Shown here one piece after another: positions 48,825 to 59,227 of a stretch of 64,000 nt of DNA. The stretch is from Fusicatenibacter sp. Its GTDB lineage: Bacteria > Bacillota > Clostridia > Lachnospirales > Lachnospiraceae. The DNA lies in assembly GCA_022766945.1 (NCBI GenBank), contig JALEOU010000041.1:1-64000 (forward strand), written 5' to 3'. The notes beneath the pieces were generated by a model that was not told the DNA's origin, did no database searches, and worked only from the letters and a program-made list of their open reading frames with translations. A program made the translations under genes and the position numbers. Positions within the stretch are counted from its first letter, which is position 1; each line of letters begins with the position of its first letter.

Positions 48825-50405
48825 TTAGATATTCATCAGATCGCTGTATGCTTTCAGAGCTCCGTCTGTATCATGTGCCAGTACACGTTTTGCCAGAACT
48901 TTACCCAGCTGTACACCTTCCTGATCGAAACTGTTGATGTTCCATACAAATCCCTGGAACATAATCTTATTCTCAAAATGTGCCAGAAGTGCTCCGAGAG
49001 CCTGCGGTGTCAGCTGATCACCGATAATAATGCTGGACGGACGTCCTCCCTCGAAGTTTTTATTGAGGTTCTCGTCTGTTTTACCGCAGGCAAAGGCAAC
49101 GATCTGAGCAACCACATTCGCACAGAGTTTCTGCTGGCTTGTGCTGTCCTGAATTACAACATCAGTACCAATCTGGCTGTTCTTAAATCCAACAAACTGC
49201 AGCGGTACAATGTCCGTTCCCTGATGAAGCAGCTGATAGAAAGAATGCTGTCCATTGGTACCAGGCTCACCAAAGATCACCGGGCCTGTCGGATAGTCCA
49301 CCGGATCGCCAAAGCGATTCACGGATTTACCGTTGGATTCCATATCCAGCTGCTGCAGATGTGCCGGGAAACGGCTCAGCGCCTGGGAATACGGAAGAAC
49401 CGTTGTAGCCGGATATCCAAGCACATTTCGCTCATAAACACCGATCAGAGCATCGAGCATCTCCGGGTTCTTTAATACATCTTCTTCTTTGGACAGCTGA
49501 TCTTCCTTGGCTGCACCTTCCAGGAATTGTGCAAATACTTCCGGTCCGAATGCCAGAGACAATACCGCGCCGCCAACTGCGGATGTGGAAGAGAAACGTC
49601 CTCCGATGTAATCATCCATAAAGAATGCTGCAAGATAATCATCACTCTTCGCCAGCGGAGAGGTCTCGCTTGTAACCGCGATCATATGTCTGGATGGATC
49701 CAGTCCTGCATTTTTCAGCGCATCTTTCACAAAGGATTCGTTGGTCAATGTTTCCAGGGTTGTACCGGATTTGGAAACAAGCACGAAAATCGAATGTGCC
49801 ACATCAATGGAATTCAGGACTGCTGCTGCATCATCCGGATCAACGTTGCTGATGAATCTTGCTTCCATCCTGAATACATTGTTCTTCTTCGCCCAGTTCT
49901 CCAGTGCCAGATACATTGCACGCGGACCAAGATCACTTCCGCCGATACCAATCTGAACAACCGTTGTGAATTTCTCACCTGCTGCATTTGTAATTTCACC
50001 TGCATGTACTTTATTTGCAAACTCGGCAATCTTCGTCTGCTGTTCCACATAGAAAGTACGTTTGTCCACACCATCTGCACAGACTGCATCACCGAGCTGT
50101 CCGCGTGTCATATGATGAAGAACCAGACGCTTTTCACCGGTATTAATCACTTCACCATTGTAAAGAGCTTGAAATTTCTCTGTCAGCTGTGCTTCTTCCG
50201 CCAGTTTGGCAAGAGCTGCAAGTACCTTCTCATCCACCTGCTTTGCCGCATAATTGTAAGTAAGACCTGCCGCCATTGGAATGCTGTAATTCTTAACACG
50301 TTCCGCACCATTCTCTCCAGACATCACCTCCGCCAGATCAACGCGATCTGCCTTGGTCAGATTCTGGAATGCATCCAGGGTATCCAGATTGTTCCAGGTA
50401 ACCAT
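48825..50405 (-). CDS. pgi: Glucose-6-phosphate isomerase
   Basis: VVQIGIGGSDLGPRAMYLAL, FVLVSKSGTTLETLTNESFVKDAL, GGRFSSTSAVGGAVLSLAFG, NSFDQEGVQLGKVLAKRV. Start MVTWNN at 50405 with RBS aaaggagg. Confidence 0.96.
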   Translation of the reverse strand: MVTWNNLDTLDAFQNLTKADRVDLAEVMSGENGAERVKNYSIPMAAGLTYNYAAKQVDEKVLAALAKLAEEAQLTEKFQALYNGEVINTGEKRLVLHHMTRGQLGDAVCADGVDKRTFYVEQQTKIAEFANKVHAGEITNAAGEKFTTVVQIGIGGSDLGPRAMYLALENWAKKNNVFRMEARFISNVDPDDAAAVLNSIDVAHSIFVLVSKSGTTLETLTNESFVKDALKNAGLDPSRHMIAVTSETSPLAKSDDYLAAFFMDDYIGGRFSSTSAVGGAVLSLAFGPEVFAQFLEGAAKEDQLSKEEDVLKNPEMLDALIGVYERNVLGYPATTVLPYSQALSRFPAHLQQLDMESNGKSVNRFGDPVDYPTGPVIFGEPGTNGQHSFYQLLHQGTDIVPLQFVGFKNSQIGTDVVIQDSTSQQKLCANVVAQIVAFACGKTDENLNKNFEGGRPSSIIIGDQLTPQALGALLAHFENKIMFQGFVWNINSFDQEGVQLGKVLAKRVLAHDTDGALKAYSDLMNI

Positions 50406-50587
50406 ATCAGATTCCTCCTTTTTCATACTATCATCTGAAAACTCTTATAATCCTGTAACTGTTCGGAGTCATACAAATCATCTTTTCCAATCCGGCTCAA
50501 AACAGTTCTCTCAATCTCACTCATTATACTATCAATAACCAATAAATTCAAGTCGTTACCGTTCAGACGGCAACGACTGCCATGTGA

Positions 50588-51031
50588 TCAGCACTGTTTT
50601 TGATTTTCCCGTGTTACATAAATATGGCCCGCCCCGAATACAAGCGCGGCAGCCACCAGCAGGTAATGCCGCAGAAGAATTCCGCTCATAAGGAAGATGC
50701 AGACCGGGATCACCGCCAGCGCCATTGCTTTTTGGGCGGTCTGTCTTTTCAGATAAAGAGCCCAGATGATAAGATAAACAAGTAAAAGGATCAGACTGCC
50801 GATAAGATAAATGCACATCTCTGCCACACTGTGAAAACCAAATTTCCATACAAGCAGCGGCAGCCACATGAGAATAAAACAACTGTACCTTCCGATCTGC
50901 TCCACGAGGTTCATCACCTGATTTTTGCATCGGTTTTCTTCGTTCCCATGCTTACGTGCATAAAAAAGATTCGGGATCAGCATGACAAGTACCACTGCCG
51001 CCCCAAACAGATTGATCCAGCCAAATTTCAT
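50588..51031 (-). CDS. Hypothetical integral membrane protein
   Basis: 147 aa, several hydrophobic segments (MKFGWINLFGAAVVLVMLIPNLFYARKHG...); RBS aaaaggggga. Confidence 0.7.
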   Translation of the reverse strand: MKFGWINLFGAAVVLVMLIPNLFYARKHGNEENRCKNQVMNLVEQIGRYSCFILMWLPLLVWKFGFHSVAEMCIYLIGSLILLLVYLIIWALYLKRQTAQKAMALAVIPVCIFLMSGILLRHYLLVAAALVFGAGHIYVTRENQKQC

Positions 51032-51219
51032 AATTCTCTTTGTCCCCCTTTTCTTTTTTTATAATAAACACTGCATCTACTATTAAAATGAGTATAGCAT
51101 GATCCTTTCTTCTTCACAATCAGATATTTAAAACGTCGGCAGTCGGCACTTAAAATCGCTGCGTTTTGAAGGAGCAGAAAGCGCATCTGCATCGAGATCC
51201 GTTTTCTGCACAGCATCCG

Positions 51220-51498
51220 TTACCGTTTGAACAGCAGTGTTTTATCTCCCACAGTAAAGCCTCCCGAACCGGGATCTACGATGCGATAGCAGGAAAGATC
51301 TGGTTCTTCCTGGATATCGGTTTTCGTTTCAATACAAGTATATTCCCAAAAATCACGATCGACTGTATCCGATGCCACCGCGCCTCCGCTCATACTTTCA
51401 TCCTGCGTATCAGAAGATTTTTCACAGCCTGTCAGAAACCCGATGCAGATCAAAATCATCATGATGATCAATGCGATATATCTTTTTTTACTTCTCAT
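51220..51498 (-). CDS. Small putative lipoprotein
   Basis: MRSKKRYIALIIMMILICIGFLTGC lipobox; RBS aaaggagg before ATG at 51498. Confidence 0.7.
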   Translation of the reverse strand: MRSKKRYIALIIMMILICIGFLTGCEKSSDTQDESMSGGAVASDTVDRDFWEYTCIETKTDIQEEPDLSCYRIVDPGSGGFTVGDKTLLFKR

Positions 51499-51554
51499 GC
51501 AAGTTTCCTCCTTTACACGGAACATTCTCAAAGCTTCCGACCCGGACTATCCTC

Positions 51555-53000
51555 TCAGTTTAGTACTATCGCATTCACTGCTTCCATCAGATCCACCACA
51601 CTGCTTCTGGAAACCAGAGCCACCGGCTTCCCATCTACTTTAACCATGCAGCTGCTGCCATCGTGGCGATACAAGGAAAGCTCCACTTCCTGGACATTTT
51701 CATTATCCAGATGAATGGTCAGACCGATTTCTTCCTTGTCCACCGGATCCTCTTCCGTAAATTCGGAAGCTGTCAATGCGGTCAGTGCATCCTCAAACTC
51801 TGAGATCTCGATTTCTTCCTCCTGATAATACCAGAGGGTCTTTTTGTCCTCTTCTTCCTTGATGAGGGTGTATTCCACATCTTCCAGTGTGATATCCACC
51901 TGCGTCACATCATCAAAATCTGCCCAGATGATTTTCTGGTGACGCAGGTCATTGTAGGATGCTGCCATTAAGGTCTCATAATCGGATCCGTCAAGCTGAT
52001 AGACGATCTGTGAGTCTCCGATTCTTGCATAGGCAGTGATTTCCTCTTCCTCATCTGTTTCTTCATCAGAAGCATCCTCACTGGCTTCTTCCCGCTCTTT
52101 CGGGTCGCGGGAAATGTTTAAAACGAAAGTGGACGTCTGCTCTTTGCTCTCCTCTTCGTCCTCCTCTTTGTCCTCCTCTTCTTCGGTGGTATACCATATC
52201 GTTATGGAAAGCTCCGGATCGTCCAGACCATAGGATGTAATCTCTTCCTCCGACGCGTTGTAGGTCACATACTCACTGAGGCCAAGAGAGCTGATCGACC
52301 GAGCATAGCTTCTCACATTTGATGAGTCAAGCGGAAGTGTCTCATCTTCATTTTCCACAAAATAGACATCCTTCTCACTGTATGTGATTTTGTTTTCTTC
52401 GCTGTAAATCACCGTATAATTCTCGCTGCCCGTAAACTGGATTTCCTGTACCGAGTCAAAATCCGGAATCTCATCGTGCTGGATCATGTCTTTTAATTCC
52501 AGTTCATAGGTTTCCATCGGATCGCTGGAGACAAGATACACGTTTCCGTCCCCGAAAGATACATAGCGTTCCTCATCCATGGTGCTGTAATCACCCAGGA
52601 GAATTTCATAGGATTCCTCTTCTGTTCCGATGTTGATCGTACAAACCGGCTCCTCCAGTCCATACTGCGCATAATCTTCCACATCCTCTATGATAAAAGA
52701 AGCACCCAGAGCCTGAAATGTCTCCAGCAATTCGTTGACCTTTTCTTCATCGACAGGAAAATTCTCATCTTCGTCATACAGCCATGTTTCGTCTTTGTGA
52801 AAAGCAAGAGAAATCGTTTCGTCTTCCCCCTCATATTCCCAGGAAAGAGAAGTCACATCTTCCGTATTCAGTTCCATGACGATCTCATCGCTGTTTTTAA
52901 TCTGTTCTTTTTGTTCCTCATATTTGCTGACGCAGATGGTTCCCACACAGACAATCAGCAGGACGCCAAGCAGGGCACCTATCTTTTTAGACCGGCTCAT
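51555..53000 (-). CDS. DUF4340 domain-containing protein
   Basis: KIGALLGVLLIVCVGTICVSKYEEQKEQ...; SLSWEYEGEDETISLAFHKDETWLYDEDENFPVDEEKVNELLETFQALGASFIIED; located next to a GldG-like gene as in Gld-type ABC operons. Confidence 0.88.
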   Translation of the reverse strand: MSRSKKIGALLGVLLIVCVGTICVSKYEEQKEQIKNSDEIVMELNTEDVTSLSWEYEGEDETISLAFHKDETWLYDEDENFPVDEEKVNELLETFQALGASFIIEDVEDYAQYGLEEPVCTINIGTEEESYEILLGDYSTMDEERYVSFGDGNVYLVSSDPMETYELELKDMIQHDEIPDFDSVQEIQFTGSENYTVIYSEENKITYSEKDVYFVENEDETLPLDSSNVRSYARSISSLGLSEYVTYNASEEEITSYGLDDPELSITIWYTTEEEEDKEEDEEESKEQTSTFVLNISRDPKEREEASEDASDEETDEEEEITAYARIGDSQIVYQLDGSDYETLMAASYNDLRHQKIIWADFDDVTQVDITLEDVEYTLIKEEEDKKTLWYYQEEEIEISEFEDALTALTASEFTEEDPVDKEEIGLTIHLDNENVQEVELSLYRHDGSSCMVKVDGKPVALVSRSSVVDLMEAVNAIVLN

Positions 53001-54166
53001 TTTGTCTCCTCCTTCTGCTTATAATCACAATCATACCGATTCCCAGAAAGGCCAGCGGGAAAGCGCCAATCATGATAATTTTCAGGAATGATGCTGTGGA
53101 TTCATTGATGGTAAGATAATTGTAGCTCAGGGATTTGCTCCGGATGGCAACTGCTTCATTCTCTCCGATCAGTGAGGACAGTGCATTCATGCCCAGATCC
53201 AGGTTTGCTCCGGAAGAATAGGAATTATACATCTCCTCCAGGAAATTCGACGACGAAAACCAGATGATCTTTCCTTCGTTCTCACAGTCAATGGACACTG
53301 CCACTGCAAACGGTCCGTCCACATCGTTCTCTTCCTTTTCGTAGGTAGAGAGACTGTATCCGTCAATTTTACTGAATGACGAATCTGAGGTAGTCAAAAG
53401 TTTCGTCACTGCACCAGAGGTATCCGTCACTGTCATTCCCTGTGCAATCGGAATAATTGCATAATAGTTTTCTTCAATCAGCGGATCGGTGATCTCACTG
53501 CTCGCGATATCCGGAAGCAGCACATATGGCGCCTGGAATGCATAATGCCCACGGTCACCTTCCACTACAACTCCCTCTGCCGCTTCCACACCATATTCTT
53601 CCAGAAGGCCATACAGATTCTCCAATGTACCATCCTCTGTCGGACCGGCGAGGACCATCAGCTTTCCGCCTCCATTTACGTACTCAGACAGCAGATCCGC
53701 TTCTTCTTCCGAAATATCACTGGTGGGCGCATAAATCAGGACACAGTCTGCTTCTTCCGGGACAGCATCCTCATTTAACAGAGAAAAGGTTGCCGTCTCA
53801 ATATTCTCTTTTTCGATCTGTTCACTAAATACCTTTGAAAGCTCGGCCTCCCCATGTCCCTCCAGCAGATACAGCTGCGGGTGTTCCTCGCTGGTTACAT
53901 AATCAATCGCTGAGGTGATCGCGCCTTCCCCGTACTTTGGTACTGCTGGTAATCGAATACAATTTGGTGGCACTGATATCATACTGTGTCATCGTCTTTG
54001 GAAGCACAGAGGCAAAAATATACACCACAATCAGGATCGCCAGCACAATTCCGGTAATGACCAGGGAATAGGAACCTCCCTTGAGCGCAATCTTATTCTG
54101 AGGCTTCTTCTGCAGGTCTTCTTTTGTATGCTCCCTGTGTTTTCCGGGAAAAGATAATTTTCTCAT
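52987..54166 (-). pseudogene. GldG-like ABC transporter auxiliary gene with apparent internal deletion and frameshift
   Basis: N-terminal part (53903-54166) MRKLSFPGKHRE...YIFASVLPKTMTQYDISATKLYSITSSTKV then out of frame; C-terminal part (from about 53930) GEGAITSAIDYVTSEEHPQLYLLEGHGEAELSK... in another frame; the segment normally between them is missing. Confidence 0.75.
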
Positions 54167-55029
54167 CAGTTGTACCTCCTTTTCTCAAGGGATTGTACAG
54201 AAAGAAACAGAAAGAAAATAATGACCGTCACGTAATAGATTATCGCTGTCAGATCAAACACACCATTTACAAACGTATAGAACCGCTCAAACAAGGATAA
54301 TTTGGTCATAATATCAGGCAGCAATCCCTCAAATTTTGAATTGTCCAGATAATACAGGCCACTGATGGACAGTACCAGCACAATACCGACTCCATAGGCC
54401 AGATTTTCATTTTTTGTCAGATGATAGATCACCACTCCCAGCAGAACAGAAAGTACGATCAGTGCGATGGCAGATCCCAGTGCTGTGGAAGAAACGTATT
54501 CTGCCAGCGTAACACTGTAGTAGTTGAGCAGGATCACCGGTATGGCAATTCCGGCTGCAAATCCCTGGTTGTCTGTCAGAGAGGAAATAAAGGTTCCCAT
54601 GGCAATCATCGCCGCTCCCATCATAAAGAACGCAAACAAAGAACCATAAGAAGTCGGCAGATACACTTCCCCATACTGAGCAAAAATCAGCGGATAGGAA
54701 GCTACGATGCAAAGCGGCACCAGATATACCACCAAAAGTGCCAGATATTTTCCGACTACAATCTCAGCTGTTTTGATCGGCAGAGAGTACAGCAGCTGAT
54801 CCGTCTTCTGCTTTCTCTCTTCTGCGATGACACGCATGGTCAATATCGGTATAATCACCACAAATCCCAGACAAACAAACCCTAAAACATATTCAAAATT
54901 GGCCACCGCCGACTGAATATTGTAAAGCATCGCGCCGATTCCCACAAAGGCCAAAAGGAATGCGGAAAAAATATACGCAGTCAGGGAATGAAAATAATTT
55001 GACAGTTCATGCTTTAATACCGCAATCAT
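54166..55029 (-). CDS. ABC-2 type permease (GldF-like)
   Basis: MIAVLKHELSNYFHSLTAYIFSAFLLAFVGIGA...PILTMRVIAEERKQKTDQLLYSLPIKTAEIVVGKYLA. Confidence 0.9.
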   Translation of the reverse strand: MIAVLKHELSNYFHSLTAYIFSAFLLAFVGIGAMLYNIQSAVANFEYVLGFVCLGFVVIIPILTMRVIAEERKQKTDQLLYSLPIKTAEIVVGKYLALLVVYLVPLCIVASYPLIFAQYGEVYLPTSYGSLFAFFMMGAAMIAMGTFISSLTDNQGFAAGIAIPVILLNYYSVTLAEYVSSTALGSAIALIVLSVLLGVVIYHLTKNENLAYGVGIVLVLSISGLYYLDNSKFEGLLPDIMTKLSLFERFYTFVNGVFDLTAIIYYVTVIIFFLFLSVQSLEKRRYN

Positions 55030-56045
55030 TCTTCGTCCACCTCACTCTCACTGTTTTCCTGTCCCAAATCAGGATCCTGTTCCTCATCTGTCACAGCCTC
55101 TTTTTCTCCCTCGGTCAGTTCGATAAACACATCTTCCAGATTTGCCCGTTTCCAGGACATCTGAAGAATTGCTTTCTGTTTCTCTGCAAAAGCAAAAAAG
55201 AGCTGACGACAGATTTCTTTGGTATCCCCGGATGTTGTCCTGATTTCGATTTGCTGCACGTTTTCTTCCTGTGTTTTTGCTTCCCATTCGTCGATCTGCT
55301 CTATACGATCCAGGATTTCTCCGGCTTCTTCCTCCGTGGCTTCCGTTTCAATAGAAATACAGTTGCTGTTGGCAGATAGCAGCAGTTTCTCCAGATTCTC
55401 AGGAGCATCAAATGCAACCAGTTTGCCTTTGGAAATAATCAGTACCTTTTCGCAGATTGCCTGCACCTCTGACAAAATATGGGAGCTCAGAATCACTGTA
55501 TGGTTTTCGCCCAGCTGTTTAATCAAATCGCGGATTTCAATGATCTGGATCGGGTCCAGACCTACAGTCGGCTCATCCAGAATAATCACCTTCGGATTTC
55601 CAAGAAGTGCCTGGGCGATTCCAACCCTCTGGCGATATCCTTTGGACAAAGTGGAAATCAACCGATTCCTTACCTGTGTAATCTTCACCTGATCAACGAC
55701 TTCCTCAATCTGTCGCCGCAGCTCTTTTCCTTTCAGTCCCTTCGCCTCACCCACAAACTGCAGATATTCCATGGGCGTTTCATTCATATAAAGCGGCGGC
55801 TGTTCCGGAAGATAGCCGATCAGCTTTTTTGCCTGTTCCGGCTGTTCAAAAATATCATATCCGTTAATTCTTATATGTCCTTCTGTTGCCGACAGACACC
55901 CGGTCATGATATTCATGGTCGTGGATTTTCCGGCTCCGTTTGGTCCCAAAAATCCGTATACATGTCCCTCATCGATCTCAAAGGACAGATCGTTCACCGC
56001 CATGAAATCACCATAACATTTTGTCAAATGCTCAACTGTTATCAT
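55026..56045 (-). CDS. ABC transporter ATP-binding protein (GldA-like)
   Basis: MITVEHLTKCYGDFMAVNDLSFEIDEGHVYGFLGPNGAGKSTTMNIMTG; LSKGYRQRVGIAQALLGNPKVIILDEPTVGLDP. Confidence 0.93.
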   Translation of the reverse strand: MITVEHLTKCYGDFMAVNDLSFEIDEGHVYGFLGPNGAGKSTTMNIMTGCLSATEGHIRINGYDIFEQPEQAKKLIGYLPEQPPLYMNETPMEYLQFVGEAKGLKGKELRRQIEEVVDQVKITQVRNRLISTLSKGYRQRVGIAQALLGNPKVIILDEPTVGLDPIQIIEIRDLIKQLGENHTVILSSHILSEVQAICEKVLIISKGKLVAFDAPENLEKLLLSANSNCISIETEATEEEAGEILDRIEQIDEWEAKTQEENVQQIEIRTTSGDTKEICRQLFFAFAEKQKAILQMSWKRANLEDVFIELTEGEKEAVTDEEQDPDLGQENSESEVDEE

Positions 56046-56171
56046 AGCAAACCTCCTGCATAGATTATTCTGACTTAAACCTGTTTCTTCACATCACGAA
56101 ACCAGTATTCATTGTAAAAAACCGACTTGAAATGTACTTAAAATATCCTGTGATAACTCTGTGAACGCGCA

Positions 56172-56210
56172 ACAAAAAAAGACAGGATGATTTTCATCTT
56201 GTCTTTTTCA
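56172..56210. terminator. Stem-loop terminator downstream of histidine kinase
   Basis: aaaaaaagacaggatgattttcatcttgtcttttt. Confidence 0.7.
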
Positions 56211-56223
56211 TGCCGGTTTTTGT

Positions 56224-57450
56224 TCAAAGCACAACCCGAAACAAAATATCTTTTCCGTTTTTGCTCTTTACCGTAATCTTTCCCCCATGGCTCTCGGCAA
56301 TCGCCTGCGCCATGGAAAGTCCGATTCCGTTGCCTCCTGTATTTCTGGAACGCGACTCATCCGGCCGGTAGAAACGGTCAAATAATCGGTTCAGATCCGT
56401 AGTATCCAAAAGATCACAGGTATTATATACCTCCATACAGATTCTGCCGTACCTGCGATATATCTCCAGATGAATCTCCCCGCCCTCACCTGAATACCGC
56501 AGCGCATTATCCAGCAGAATGGACAGCATCTGCTGCAGTGCTGCCTGGTCTCCTGTCATCTTCAGATTCTCTTCAATCTTCTGCGTATAGTTTTTCTCCT
56601 CTGCCTTCGCAAGGGAAGCAAACGGTTCCGCGATTTCCCAGGCTGCATCGCTGACCGAAAATACCGTCTCATCCGGAAACGGAATCTCTTCATCCAGTCG
56701 GGACAGGGTCACCAGGTCGCTGACCAGGCGCGACAGCCGTACCGTCTGCTTCTGAATATTGGCAATCCACTCATCCTCCTCATACTCCATGGCCAGAATG
56801 TCTGCACTGGTGGCGATGGAAGTCAGCGGCGTTTTCAATTCATGGCTGGCATCTGTGATAAACCGTTTCTGCCGCTCAATATTTCTGGTGTATGGCCGTA
56901 TTGCTTTATTGGAAAATATGACCACCAGAAAAAAGACAAGAATCAGGCTGATCAGAGCAATCACCAGAGAGACCCACAGCAAAGATTTCACAAATCTCCA
57001 GTCATCTGATACGTTCAGAAACACAATGATCACACCGGTATCCTCTTTCTTTACCATATAGCGATACTGGTCACAGTAACCCTTCTGTCGGTCTTCGGAC
57101 AAAACCTGCCTGGTATACTTTTCGATCGCGTCGGTATCAACAGCCGAAATATGATCTTCTGAGACTCTGACTATCTGCTCCTTGTTATCGCATCGCACAG
57201 CAAAAAAACGAATGGTAAAATCCGCTTCCGGTCCATCTGCCCAGGGCATATCTGATATTCTCGGAAGGTCACCGATCCCCTTCGCATCTTTCATCTGCTC
57301 ATATTCCATAATACCGGCGATCCTGTCATCCTGACGTGATACCGTGACAAAGAAATTGAGCAGGTTAATTCCCACCGCGAGGCTAAGCATTACAATTCCA
57401 AAAGCAACCATGGCCGCCAGAATAAAGCGGTGCTTCATTTTCTTCAGCAT
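56224..57450 (-). CDS. Sensor histidine kinase
   Basis: FITDASHELKTPLTSIATSADILAME (H box), LLDNALRYSGEGGEIHLEI (N box), GGNGIGLSMAQAIAESHGG (G box). Confidence 0.94.
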   Translation of the reverse strand: MLKKMKHRFILAAMVAFGIVMLSLAVGINLLNFFVTVSRQDDRIAGIMEYEQMKDAKGIGDLPRISDMPWADGPEADFTIRFFAVRCDNKEQIVRVSEDHISAVDTDAIEKYTRQVLSEDRQKGYCDQYRYMVKKEDTGVIIVFLNVSDDWRFVKSLLWVSLVIALISLILVFFLVVIFSNKAIRPYTRNIERQKRFITDASHELKTPLTSIATSADILAMEYEEDEWIANIQKQTVRLSRLVSDLVTLSRLDEEIPFPDETVFSVSDAAWEIAEPFASLAKAEEKNYTQKIEENLKMTGDQAALQQMLSILLDNALRYSGEGGEIHLEIYRRYGRICMEVYNTCDLLDTTDLNRLFDRFYRPDESRSRNTGGNGIGLSMAQAIAESHGGKITVKSKNGKDILFRVVL

Positions 57451-58121
57451 TTGATTTCCTCCAGAGAATATCCCGCTCCCCTGACCGTTCGGATCTCAAT
57501 GTCAGCGCCAAGCTGTTTTAATTTTCTCCGCACAAATCCCACATAAGTCCACACCACATCCATCCCTGCCTCCGAATCCTGTCCCCATACTTTGTCCATG
57601 ATATGCTCTGAGGAGAACACCAGATGGGGATGTCCAAGAAAAAGCTCCATCAGCTGAAATTCTTTGTTGTTCAGCCGGACACTTTTTTCACCTGCAGAGA
57701 GTTCATAACGGTTGCAGTCCAGCTTTACATTGCCAAAAGAAAGGATATGGTCGGTATAGCTGCCATTTCGCCGAACCAGAGCTTTTACTCTTGCAATGAA
57801 TTCTCTTGTGGCAAAAGGCTTGGGCAGATAGTCATCCGCACCGGCCTCCAGACCTGCTACCCGATCTTCGATCTCTGCTTTTGCCGTCAGCATCATAATC
57901 GGCACACCCGATTTTTCCTTTCGGATACGCTGCAGCACCTCCATGCCGTCCATCCCCGGCATCATAATGTCCAGCACAACAGCGTCATATTTCGAAGAAT
58001 GAAAATAGTCCAGTGCGTCCTTTCCATTGTGTACAATATCCGCTGAAAATTTGTTCTTTTCCAGCAGAAATTTCAGTCCCCTGGCCAGTTCCACTTCATC
58101 TTCCGCAATCAGAATCCGCAT
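57444..58121 (-). CDS. OmpR-family response regulator
   Basis: MRILIAEDEVELARGLKFLLEKN...VVLDIMMPGMDGMEVLQRI...GADDYLPKPF; winged-helix C-terminus. Start MRILIAEDE (58121). Confidence 0.95.
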   Translation of the reverse strand: MRILIAEDEVELARGLKFLLEKNKFSADIVHNGKDALDYFHSSKYDAVVLDIMMPGMDGMEVLQRIRKEKSGVPIMMLTAKAEIEDRVAGLEAGADDYLPKPFATREFIARVKALVRRNGSYTDHILSFGNVKLDCNRYELSAGEKSVRLNNKEFQLMELFLGHPHLVFSSEHIMDKVWGQDSEAGMDVVWTYVGFVRRKLKQLGADIEIRTVRGAGYSLEEIKC

Positions 58122-58259
58122 ATACAAAACTCCTTCTCCTGTGTTCCCGGGGCCGATAACCATAAGAATACATGGAAGTATGTATTTTATGTCCATTTGT
58201 CCCTTAACTCATCATATCATATCCTATTGAAATGTACCTGAAAAGAATTATCCGGATTG

Positions 58260-59066
58260 TTATTGTTCCGACTCGAAGCTTTTATGCAGCCCGGAGATGC
58301 GGTATTCCTTCGGCGTCATTCCGGTTTTCTCCTTGAACTGACGATAAAAATGGACTTCATTCCTGTAGCCGCTCATCATGGCAATCTGTTCTAAGGTCAG
58401 GTTTGTCTCGAGAATCAGTTCCCTGGCATAATCAAGTCTCATATTGATCAGATCCGTTTTAAACGGAACACCAAAAAAGTCTTTATACAGGAACTGAAAA
58501 TAGGAAGGACTGACATTTAACTTCTCTGCCAGTTCCACGGGTGTGAAATCGCTGTATGGTCTGGATTTCATAGTCAGACGAAGTTCCTGCAGTCTGGTCG
58601 CATAGGGATAGTATCGTTCGCTTTTCCCCGCGCACTGCTTTTCCTGTTTCAGTTTATTTAACACAATCTGGAGCAGCATAGACACGTTCTGCTGACGGTA
58701 TTCCTCCGGCGCATAACTGCTTTCCCAGATAATGTTACGAAAATACTGCGTAAAATACAGACTGTTGCCAAGCAGAATCGGACAATTGAAAATCTCCGCA
58801 TAATCCCCGGCAAAAGTATCGTCTGAACTGTCAAAATAAAGCCAGTCATTTCGATACTCTCCTTCGATTGCAGAATACTGATATGGCACGTCAGGAGAAA
58901 TGACGACTGCGCTGTCAGACGCCACATGAAATTTCTTTTCCCCGATCTGAACCTGAGACGGACTCCGGATAATCAGAAAAAGATAACAGTAGAGTCCTTT
59001 CGGACGCGACATCACAAAGCCCCTGGCATGTTTGGCATTATAGCCACCCCGATACACCATATACAT
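58260..59066 (-). CDS. AraC family transcriptional regulator
   Basis: ELAEKLNVSPSYFQFLYKDFFGVPFKTDLINMRLDYARELILETNLTLEQIAMMSGYRNEVHFYRQFKEKTGMTPKEYR. Confidence 0.93.
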   Translation of the reverse strand: MYMVYRGGYNAKHARGFVMSRPKGLYCYLFLIIRSPSQVQIGEKKFHVASDSAVVISPDVPYQYSAIEGEYRNDWLYFDSSDDTFAGDYAEIFNCPILLGNSLYFTQYFRNIIWESSYAPEEYRQQNVSMLLQIVLNKLKQEKQCAGKSERYYPYATRLQELRLTMKSRPYSDFTPVELAEKLNVSPSYFQFLYKDFFGVPFKTDLINMRLDYARELILETNLTLEQIAMMSGYRNEVHFYRQFKEKTGMTPKEYRISGLHKSFESEQ

Positions 59067-59227
59067 ACAATTCCTCCAAAAAAGTGAAAAAGGTTAGTAA
59101 TTCATATTATAAGCCATTGTTTCACAAACTGCAATTCATTATACTGATAATATGGATTGTGTGAACACACAGTATGGGGCAATCCGGTATCTAAAGGTCA
59201 AATTGTATAAAGGGGGTACCATTACAA

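Noticed and set aside
47704-48828. 374-aa plus-strand ORF
   Set aside because: Antisense to beta-mannosidase and crossing the intergenic terminator into pgi; no recognisable domain or RBS.
49527-50438. 303-aa plus-strand ORF
   Set aside because: Antisense to pgi; low-complexity Cys/His/Ile-rich product typical of a shadow ORF.
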